Positions 25,701-37,700 of a stretch of DNA of 64,000 bases are shown here, piece after piece; within the stretch, counting starts at the first letter, position 1, and each line of letters opens with the position of its first letter. The notes below the pieces were generated by a model, which saw nothing but the letters and a program-made list of their open reading frames with translations, searched no databases and was not told where the DNA came from. Origin of the DNA: Omphiscola glabra (taxonomy: Eukaryota > Mollusca > Gastropoda > Lymnaeidae); assembly GCA_964017045.1 (NCBI GenBank), contig OZ024807.1, forward strand, positions 20,197,096 through 20,261,095. The letters run 5' to 3'. The translations under genes were made by a program, and so were the position numbers.

Positions 25701-28700
25701 CCGAGAGCTTAGTGTACTAAGGGTTAGTGACACCTCCCAACGGGGCGTTCATAAATTTAAGCCGCCCGCTGTCACAAAAACTCAGCAGATGGCCAAAAGT
25801 GTCTTCCAAAATATAAAGAAAAAGTGCTTTCCAGTGCGGACCACTTCCTCCACTCCCCTCACTTTTTCGACACCGCTGTCCAAAATACTAGTATTTATCG
25901 TCCTAAAAACTAACAATTGCCCCTATGAGAATATGTGTTGCTGGTTGGGGGGAGGAGATTGCACTTGCTGTTACTTGATACACTTTTTGCAACTGTACTT
26001 ACATTTGTATTTGTATAAAAAGATATTTATATAAATACAATTAATTTCAGTACCACTAGCTTTGGTATCATTTTTCTTTGCATACTGTTAAAATAGTCCT
26101 TTGTTGCGGATTGTTTTTAAAAAAGCCGAATTTTAACACAGATTTAATCTTTATAACCATACATATAGATAACAATAGTGATTGCTCATCATTTGTATAT
26201 ATATACACATTCAATATAAGTAATCAAGAGAAAAACTATCATTGTTTACATTTTAAATAACCAACCAACTATTTTGAGTGATCTCCCCAATGATATTTTT
26301 ACTAACATCTTTGTAGTTTATGATTATAGTAGATTTGCTATATAGGAATACTGGCAGTGAGCCTAAATTAGGGTATAACAACAAAAAAAAAATACTTAAT
26401 AAGCTTTTTCCAGACATCCACAAGATCATTTACCCCTCTCTTCTCTTTTTTTACTGTGTCCGCTTTTGAATAAACCCCTTCACCCCTTGTTTCTGTGGAC
26501 GTTCTTTATGGCGGCAAAGTTCTAGCACTAAACCAAAGACCCGGTAATGGATAAAAAATCACAAACTGTTCGTAAATGTTTGAGGTTTTCTTGGATTATC
26601 GCATGAAAACATAAACTTTGATCGTCTGATTTATGGAGCAATGCAAACAGTTGGAGGCAGGTGTTTCCAAATGTCCTCAGTATAATTTTGACTATTATTA
26701 ATCACAATATAATTTATAACGTTTTGTTTCTATTACATATTGTGTTGACGTTTTTTTTTAAATTTCAGAACCTACTGATGTCACCGGAATATTGACTGTA
26801 AATGGAAATAATATTATCAATCAAACTGACTGTGCGTTTATTATTGATAAAGAAGATTTTAGTATACACATAGAATATGTTTGTATGGGACCGGCAAAAC
26901 CATGTTTAATAGAGATATCATCCAATGACACAACAGAAATTGAAGCTGGGGCAAACCGAGCTGCCTTCACACGTTTTTTATTTCAAGATGTTACGATCAA
27001 AGTCAACATAAAATTTGCTCTCTGCAGACTTGACTTGAAATATAAAAGTATAGAGTGTATCGTCACAAAACGTAAGGACATTATACAATGTTTTACTCGT
27101 TATTTCTTATTTATAATTTATTGAACTAATTAATGTAATACATTTATTTTTAAATTTTTTTGCACTGAAATTGTTGGGTTGATAATTAAAGGGTATATAT
27201 AGCCAATATAACACTCGAATATTTAACAAAACAGAAAGTAAAATGATGTGCACTGATAGTTTTTAAAACACAACCTAATTTACATTACTTCTCTCAAAAT
27301 AGCTTTTAATGACTTAGTTATGGATATCCTGTCCTTTATCTATAGTCGGCGTAATTAACATTCAGCAGACTCATTAATGCATTTTAAGGCATTCGAAAAC
27401 AATATTTATAAATCTTTAAAACAGGTGGCCAAAGTTATCAAAGAATAACCATGATAATTGTTATGGCAACTGGAATCCCAACAGCATTGGTTATGTTGTT
27501 TTTAATTTACAGGTAAGTAATATTTATTTAACATCTACCTGCCTTTTGTTTTTTTCATTGACATATATCCACTCCAATAGTTATGCATACATTAACCTAG
27601 AGACCGACCGAAAGTGCTCTTCTGATTTCAGTCGAAACCAAAACCAGACCGACAGTTAAAGATAATTTTCGACCGAAACCAAAAGCTTAACGAGACTTCC
27701 GGCCGAAACCAAAGCTTAAACTAAAAGTTTATGGAGACTTTCGGCCACAACTGAAGACGAAGATGACATATTTAATATTTCAAAACTCGTTTTCGCACAG
27801 TTTCTGCGAATCGCGAAAATTAGCAACTTTTATGGCTAACTTTATTTGTCTTCAGTGACTCTCATACAAAATCAACCCCACCCATTTTTATGCAGTCACT
27901 TTGACCCTCGGTAAGCTTTAAAAAGTATTTACTCCTTTTTTTTTTTTTACAAAGACATTTATGGGGACCTTAACATTTGTGTTTATCCTCTTAATTATAT
28001 CGGGATTAACATTAAAATAGTCAATTATTTACCGTTTTCCTTTAAATGTTAGCCCTTTTAGCTTGTCATCTTAAACATCTACCTACACACACCATGGGAT
28101 GGAAAAAAGAAGTTTTACCATTTTTTTGTCTCTTCAGTGTGAACGGCTCTCCATAGCAATCCGAATAAGAGAATTACTATTCTCTAATCATAAGTTTACA
28201 TTATATTTGATTAATCCAGCCATTTTCTAGAATGAAAAGGCAAAGTGTATATTGGCTTTTGTATTTTACAAATTGTCTATGCTGCATTACACTTTGCCGT
28301 AACACTTTAATATATGAATAATTCTAATCATTTTTTTAAACAATTTAATCCTACATTTAATAAATCATTAAATTACCAAACAATTCTTTTTTAGATGTCT
28401 TCTACCTATTAGTAATAGGTCTACAATATAAAAAAATAGTTATGATATCTTTATAGTATATAACCATTTATGATAATGTTGAACGCTAATGAATTAATTG
28501 ATCTGAATAAGCCTAGGGACCCAAAATAAAAATAAAAGATTTTAACAAAATAATAAAGTAAATGTGTTCAATCGTTAAGAAATTGGTTTACACTACTATT
28601 TGCATCTGACTATGGCGAGATTATAATAAATCAAAATGTATGTCGCAAATAAATGATTTGAATAAACGTAGAATCCCCACATTAAAAAAAATAATTAAAT

Positions 28701-31700
28701 TTTAAAAAAAAAATAGAAAAAAAAAATATTATCATTCCCCTAGTTGTTTCTTTTTTTCACATAACTATTTACCTCTCGATTTGCTTTATTGCAATTGTAT
28801 TAATGGAAATATTGAACAGTGCTTGCGAATGTTTTGTTGTATATTATAAAATGACAGCAAGATGTAGAGCAATAATGCATATCAATTTGACTGCCGACAA
28901 CCAGGGTGACAATCTGTCATCTGTTAGAAGACTGAAGGCCTCAATCCCTTTTGATCTAATCAGAAAATAAACTGATACTTAACTTGTGTTTTAGCCAAAA
29001 TCGAAACTACGCCGAAAGTGATCAAATGGAAACTTTCGGCTACCAATCCGACGTCGAAATTCGGTCGGTCTCTAGTTTATCCAAACCATCATTTTAGCCA
29101 AACTTATATTTATCGATCAACACATTAGCTTCGCATCGATTTCTTAAATTAACTTTTCCGTTATCCAGATATGTATCAATCTAATTCTGCTACTTAAAAT
29201 GTCTTTTTATGTTAATGTTTTAGTTCCAAAAACATATAATTCAATATTTTATTTTCATAGCTTCTTTAAGGTGTTGGCAATCAAGAATAAATCAGGTGAG
29301 TTAATGTGTAATTCTTTTGAATTATCATCTAAATTTGCCCCTCATGGAGAAAACAAACATAAACAAAAGAATTATTCACAGAAACGAGGATCGCCTCATT
29401 TTAATACATGCATACATTTTACTCTAAAAAATCTGGTGCAAATCGAAATTGTTTTTAAAAAATAATTTTTCGTAGTTTGATCTACAAAAGAAACATTGAT
29501 GTGTTAACTGGATTTGAATAACAATATACATTACAAACAAAAGTATTTTATAAAACGTGAATGCATTATTTGCAATAAAAAAAAATAAAAAAAAGCTTAG
29601 ATAATTTTATATATATATATTATCAATTTTAACTTTGAATCATGGGGCATCACTAGGATTGGAGTCAGCCGATGTGGTATACCCCTAATGTCTCCCTTAA
29701 CCCAATTGAATTTCTCTAACGCTCTATGTTATATACCGTTTGTTGTTTAGTAAAATTTAGTGTTTCTTAAGTGTTGGCTCGTTTGTTGAGTTATTTATAG
29801 CAAAATAATGAAAACCTGTAAACACATAAAACGATAGCAAAGCTAATGATATTAACACAATCCATTGTAATTGTACTGTTTAGTGTATATAAAAATATAA
29901 ATTCAAATATACAGAAAAACAAATCTATGTTAACCTTCAACTAAGCAAGTAAAAAGAATACTACTACCAATTTAATCAAAACAGAGTGATAATCTATTAA
30001 ATCTGGTAAGTCTCGTAAATGTTTTGTGTCCAAGAAAAATATACAAATCTCATTTGACTGGGAAAGCTTACTTATTTATAGGAAGAGAGAGATACATAAC
30101 GTCAGAAAAGAAATTCTAGAAAGTGCATCTCCTGAGCGTATTCTCTACCTTCCAATTAAAACAAAGTCAAACTTTAACACCAGTTTCCAATTCCATGATC
30201 ATCGGATAGTGATAGAGCGCTATGCACTTAATCAGTGACGAAAATATAAAATAAAAAAGGAAAGATGTGTGACATTGCTTCAGCTTAACGACGAAATAGG
30301 TGCGTGTGAAGGTTAGAGGTGCCTGCGCTATTTTCAGGGTTTAGCTATAAGCTTCTACTTGGTTCTACTTAAGCATACTTCTACGATACACAATAGACTA
30401 ACTTTCAATTCAATATTTAATTAGTTTTGCTTTTTGTATTCCATAGTTTTGAGTGCGAAAGATTCTGAGGGAAATCCCGAGGAAGCAGTGCCACTTAACT
30501 TGAAAGGTAATACGCTTTTTCTTTGTTGACTTAAAAAGAAAATAATTCTACAAGATTCAGGTAGAAAAAGTGCATAAGCCATACATTTTAGCGTCAAATG
30601 CTCAGGCTAAAAGAAAACTTCCCAACGAAACCAAAGTCGTATTTACGACAAATGAGCACTAGTGGCAAGACTTTAAATCATTCTAAAGCTTAAATTTAAA
30701 AAAAAATAATAATAAACAAATAAAAATAAACGATTTAAGATTACATTGAAACGCGTTTGAAACAGATCACCTACCTAGAGCATTCAACTATAATATTTAA
30801 AAAGAGTATTTCAATGTGAGCAAATTTTGTGATGTTAATGCGCTAAAATATGTCAGGTTTTTTTTTGGCCTAGTTGGGTGTTGGTTTCTAACTGATATAC
30901 ACATTCTGGGACGTCACGATCTTTGAAACCTTAGCTATTTCTTTGGCAACGCTCTGCATTTTATTTATACAGTACTCGCCTAACTACATGATGTTCCCAA
31001 TTTGAAGTTTGAGGGCACAAAGTCAACGGGTGCTGGCAGGGCCTTCGTTTCTCTCGTCTGTTGATTTAAAAGTTAGTAAAATGGTCGAAGACTGGAGTAC
31101 TTCTTCAATTTTATCAAACCATTAGAGACATTTATTTTTAAATTAGTTAGATTAATACATAATTTTAAAAAAAAATATCTGACGTATTTTTTTCCTATTC
31201 CTTAAAACTGAAAAAGCAGCTGCCATCTATTCTGCGGAACATAAAAGAAAACACATATACTTTTCTTTTGTCTTTTTTTTTAAATGTCATTTATTTTTTT
31301 CTTACATTAAAGTATTCGACGTAATTTTATTTATTTTATTAAGCTTTTATTATATAATATAATCTTCACTATACGAGAAAATGGTATTTCGAGCAACCGA
31401 GATTTCTCTAACAAACCATCGAAAATACCCATTCGCGAACCAATCTCTCCTCCGAAAAAAAGAAGCAAGGTTGAAGCGACACACACGCAACCACCTCCAT
31501 GCATGCCAGACACATGACTTTGTCTCAGATGCCCACGAAGTAGATTCATATGGAGTTGGGGTAACCACTAAATCGAAGTTCCCTTACTGTACCCCTATGA
31601 TCTCAATTTTTCCCCACCCTTCTGGATAGCAATAATACTGATTAATAATACGGATTAAAGGTGTTGGTTTGATATAAACAAGAGTACACTATTGCAACGG

Positions 31701-34700
31701 ATTCATTAAAGCTACAGGAAGCAGTGTTTATAGTAAATTTTACTGCGGGTAATGAACAGATATAATAATTGCTTCCCAAGTACATTACTTTATGTATGAG
31801 CAAAAAAGTAACATGGACAAAATGGCTACATAGAAAGAACCACCATTAAATTAGAAGAATCATTAGATTTCCCCCAAAATTTCCAATGAACAAAAATAGA
31901 GAAAATACTGTATTGTAGAACATTTCTGTATTTTGTATGACTCTTTCAAGCAGGTCATTTTTTTTTTAAATAATTTTTTTTATAAACAAAATGTATAAAA
32001 AAGAAGAAAGGAAATATTGATAAAAGACGTTATATATGTAGTTTATCTGAAGGAAATTAAGACAACGTGAATTTCCAAACACATGCAGTACTTAAAAAAG
32101 TTTATTTTGAATTTCTAATTACAATAACTTTCTTCATTAAATTAATAAATAATGAACGTTTGGTGTCTTGTCTAAGACCCTTTGTTTCACTCAACCCCGA
32201 ACCTCCCCCCCCCCCCAAACAAACCAAGAAAATGAATAATGTATATATTTTTGTAATTGAATAATTATGGAGGAAAAAAAAAGTTTTTCTAAAGCTAGTA
32301 CCAAAAATTTAAATTGATATCAGAATTAAAAAAAAACAAAAAAAAAAAGATAAACACAAACTTCTTTAAATAGATTGGAGAAACGGTATCCTCGATTTCA
32401 TTTTGAAAGCTAAATAAATGGAACAAAATATTTCAGTATTCTATAATAATATTGACAGCATAAAGTCCCTAGAAGCGTGAGGTTTATTAGAGGGGTGAGA
32501 CCCACTAGAGGCACGGGGCCCTCTCGAGCATGAGGCAACCTAGACGCGGGAGACCCAAGACAAGTGTGCAGTGTTCCAATGCCTTAAGGACTGCACTGTT
32601 TTTCTACGCTAATTTCACTACTGAGTACACTGCAGTGGCGTAGATAGTAGTATTACCGCCCGGGACAAACATCTTAGTCTAATATAATTGTCAACACAAA
32701 TCTTACTTTATTTTGTTCGATTTATATCTGGGAGAAGTAAAAATTGTTGACGAGAGTTATTCTTCTTTAAGAGGTATCGAGAGGAAAACCGTATACATAG
32801 TTATTAAAGATGAGAGGAAAAATACAAATTTTGGAAATAAAAAATTAATATAATAGACTAATTATCAACAGTATTTTTTTTTTAAAATCTCACCTAATTT
32901 CGTTTCGTGTCTCCTATTCACTTTTAGCTGTGTGTGGATTTCTATTCTTATAAAATAATTAGTAACTGCAAAAGAAATTGTTGTACAAATAACATATTTC
33001 GAATACCTATATGGTTTTTTTTCTTTGCATGGTAAACATTGCAACTAAAAGCAACTAATGTATTTTAATCTCTTATTTAATTTTATGACTCGTTCTAAAA
33101 AAAGTACACAACGAAAGACGATACCGTACGTTAATCCTAGATGGTGCACTTTACTTCACAAATGAAAAAAAAAACAAATTCTTTTAAACAGAGGTCTTAA
33201 ATTGGATACTAGTTAAAATCCTTTAATTACTTTTGATTCAATAAATTAAAATAATGCTTTTGTAGCTATGTTGCAAAATGGCAACAGTGTACCTTTGTGG
33301 GCGGTTAACTCAAATGTTGCCAATGGCAACAAATCACTATAATGCTAAACATTTACACTAAAACCAAATTATAAATGGAATTAATTTAGAAAAAAATGAG
33401 AGAACACGTTTAAATATTATAAAATCATTTAATGACTAAAGGAAAAAAAAAGTATGGTAGATGAAACTTTCTGAAACATTTGGATTTTGTGTGAGACACA
33501 AATGCACATTATATATATCACATTTTACCCTGACATAACCTTTACAGCCAGGCATTTTGTAAAGACCGTTATCAAGAACAGATAGAGGAAAGTGACTTAC
33601 ATTGTCAGTTCGAATAGGATACTATAACAAAGAATACTACACTCAAAACACGGATAATTACAATTATTTAGTTTTAATATGTTAATGATAAATTCTAAAA
33701 ATATAACTAAATCTATCTACTTACAGAATAATGATTGACTTGTAACTGTACAATGTTGAAGTATACACACTGTTGTAAAAGATACAATGATGAAAAGCAA
33801 TCTACACATACACCGTAAATAAATCTCGTATCGTTGTAAAAATAGCACACACTCAAAATAGTTCGTGATAAATCATAGCTCAAATCATCTATACACGCTC
33901 CTGTCGCTCAATATATATAGCCGGTTTCAAAGACATTTATCGAAACGGGTTAAAACCTTGTTTTACTTTCCATATTTCTTCAGAGTTTTCTACAGTATTC
34001 AAAGAGTACAGACTATTACATTTTTTTAGTTGTAAACAAGGTCAAGTGATACTGTTTTTAACTAGCCACACCCCATATACGGTTTCGAGATTGGGGTCAG
34101 TTAGAATTCATTCACAGTGAACGAGGACGTTAACACTCCGTTTACATAACACTGTATTTAAAAGACAAGTATAGATTAAGCTAACGGCAAGAACTTATCA
34201 TAATCTTGAACGAATAATGAATCAAATATAAAACATGTTCCTATTTACTTAATATATATATATATATAGGAGGCATCTGACTTTCCTACTATTTACACAA
34301 CAAACAATTTAATGTTAATGTTGACATACGATAAAAATCTAAAGTGTTTATAATGCTGCCGTCTTTATTTAAACACTAAATCTTTAACTTAATTCATGTA
34401 TATTATCAATTTGTTCTAGCGAGGAAAAAAGACAAGAAAAACATTAATGTGAGTATTTAATTTCATTAACATTTATAGTTAGTAAAGTGCAGTAGTAGAA
34501 AAAATAATACTTTTACAAAAAAAAATAATAAAATAACAAGCGTGTAATCTTCCATAGCCTTAGATAAATTTAAAAAAGAATGTGTACATACTTCTTTTCT
34601 TAAAATTTCACCCATCAGAGTATATTTGAAGTGAAGGGATTCGATTTTTAAAATTATATTTTCATCTTTTTTTTTTTTTTTAGTGGGTTGTAATATTCAA

Positions 34701-37700
34701 AATAGTCCAAGCTGTTAGAATTCATATTTCTAATCCGTTGCCACATGCAAATCCACTTTTTTTTTTTTTTAAATTAAACATTAAAAATTAAAAGATATGA
34801 GCTAATTTTGTTTGATTAAGACTAAATAGTTATTTATTTTAAATAATAAACACGTTAGTAATCTATAGATATACAAGTACATTATAAGACCCTCTGAGTG
34901 TGCTCGAATACATAGGTCTACAGTACATACGCACGGTAATTTTAATTAAATTACAGGGGTGTATCATTGACTCGGACAAATGTGCGCTCGCTGTATCATT
35001 TTCACATCGACTTTTTTAAAGCATTCATTCTATATTTGAAAAGAAAAAAACGCGATAGAATATAACTACGAAAGTAAAAGTGCGAAGTGGCGAGGGACGA
35101 CTGTAGATATATACAAAAAAACTATACTAAAATAGCTATTTTATATATTCTACTAATGCTCAAATACTATTTCTTTTTATTCCATGTTCTGACTAATTTG
35201 TTTTTGTGTGTGCTTTAAGTGGCTTAAAACAGTTAATTAATTATATTAAATAATAACCACATGTACACTGAAGTGTTATTAGATTATTTTCATGAAAGTC
35301 ATCAAACAAATGTCTGCTTATTTTTCCTTCAGGCTTCAACAGAAGGCGTTGTGAATGACGAGACTTCAAAAAAAAGTATTGAAGAAAAAAACCAAAAAAT
35401 TGAAATGTCTAATGCTTTAATAGAAGCATCCGATAATGGACATGCAGACACTGTAGAAATGTTGATTAAAAATGGTGCTGAGATAAACATGAAAGGAACT
35501 AAAGGATTAACTTCTTTAATGTTGGCATCAATAAATGGACATTGTGAGATTGCTGATATTCTTATAAAGAATAAAGCAGATGTTAATATTTCCAATGACA
35601 TTGGCATTACAGCACTGATGTTAGCAGCCCAAGGTGGTTATTCCAATATTGCTAAAATGCTTTTAGAAAATGGAGCAGATATTGAAGTGAAAGACAATAA
35701 AGGAATGACATCACTGATGTATGGATTAAAACATAAACATATGAACATTATTCAATTTCTAAAAGAACGTGGAGCTGATTGGAAAGATAAAACACATGAC
35801 GGAATAACGACTTTAATGTTGGCTTCCGAAAGTGGACTCACTGATATCGCAGTAAAGTTTATAGAAGATGGAGCTAATATTAACGAGAAAGATAAACGTG
35901 GTTTGAGCCCATTAATGTATGCACTTAAAGAGAAACATTCTTTCACTGCAAAAACATTAATAAATCTTAAAGCTAATATAAATGACTTTGCTATGGAAGG
36001 AAATACAGCTTTAATGTATGCTGCTAAAAGTGGATTGACTGATGTAGTTGAAATGCTTGTTGAAAACAACGCAAATATAAAAGATGTAAACATGATTGGA
36101 ACAAATGCATTAATGTTTGCATCGCTTGGAGGTCATACAAAGACTGTTGAATTGCTGATAGGAAAAGGAGCTGATGTCAATGATAAAAATCAAGACGGCA
36201 TGACGGCTTTAATGTTCGCTTCACAAAACGGTCACAAGGAAACAGTTCAAACGCTGATTACACTGGCGTCAGCTACTAAAGTTACACCTTTTAAAGAAAA
36301 TACAAAATCAAAACAAAGCTTCATGAAATCTTCCCAAGTGAACGAAACAAACGTTGATGGTCGAACTGCTTTAATGTTGGCATCCTTACATGGACACACT
36401 GAAGTCGTCGATGTTCTTATAATATATAAAGCTAATGTTAATGATATTGACAAAAATGGTTTTACATCGTTAATTTTTGCATCACAAAACGGACATTTAG
36501 AGACTGTAAGAAAACTTGTAAAAAAGGGAGCTAAAATTAACCATACCAATAAATCAGGTATGACTGCTCTGATGTATAGCTCTCAAATGGGCCACACAGA
36601 AGTTGTTCAACTGCTTTTTGAAAATAGCGGGGATGTAAACAAAAAAGACAAGGATGGAATGACGGCTTTGATGCATGCGTTAAAAAATAATCAACGAGAA
36701 ACTGCTGACTTGCTTTTACACAATGATGCTAAGGTTAAAAGATGGAGTGTTCCAATTTATGATAGACTGCAAAACAGAGAAGGTTGGACCAGTTTAATGT
36801 TAGTATCAGAAAAAGGATTAATGTCAACTGCGGAAATTATTATTGAAAAGGGAGCAAGCGTTAAGGATATAAACAAGGTAGGTCGAAATGCCTTTATGAT
36901 TGCATGTCAAAATGGACATACGGAGACGGCTGATATGCTTTTAAAAAATGGTACAACTATTTATATAAAGGATAACTATGGCCTAAACGCTTTAATGCTG
37001 GCATCATCACATGGACATTCAGAGACTTGCAGATGGCTTATTAAAAATAAAGCAAATGTTCAAGACAAAGATAAAAGTGGTAAAACAGCTTTAATGTATG
37101 CACTAGAAAATAAACATGAAGAGATTGTAAAAATACTAATAGACTGTGGAGTTAATGGTAACGAGAAAGATCAAAATGGGATGAACGCTCTAATGCATGA
37201 AACACAAAATATGCATTTTGAAAATGTCGAAAAGCTAATACAAAATAAAGCTGATGTTAATGCAAAAAACATTTTAGGACAAACCTCGTTGATATTATCA
37301 TCACAAAATGGATGCAAAGAGATTGCACATGTTCTTTTAGAAAATGGCGCAGAACTAAATAAGAAGGACCGAGAAGGGAATTCAGCTTTAATGTATGCAT
37401 TGCAAAATAACTATTTTGAGACGGCTGAAATGCTAATACTCAAGGGGTCAGATTGCAAGGAAACAGACAAGGATGGCTCGACGTATTTGATGCTGGCATC
37501 ACAAAAGGGGCACATATTTATGGCTGAAATGCTTTTAAAAACTGGAGTAGACCCGAGGGCAAACAATAATTTTGGCCAAAATGCTTTAATGTTGGCATGT
37601 GAAAATGGACACACAAAGATAGCTGAAATGTTAATTCGGTGGGGAGCAGATGTAGAGGTTAAAGACAAGAAAGGGTTGACCCCAGTAATGTATGCTTCAC

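Noticed and set aside
31331..31629. Overlapping open frames on both strands near 31.4 kb
   Set aside because: Mutual shadows inside intron 7 of gene 2; no domain recognised.
35329..37668. Minus-strand open frames of 85-113 residues across the ankyrin exon
   Set aside because: Antisense shadows of the ankyrin repeats.
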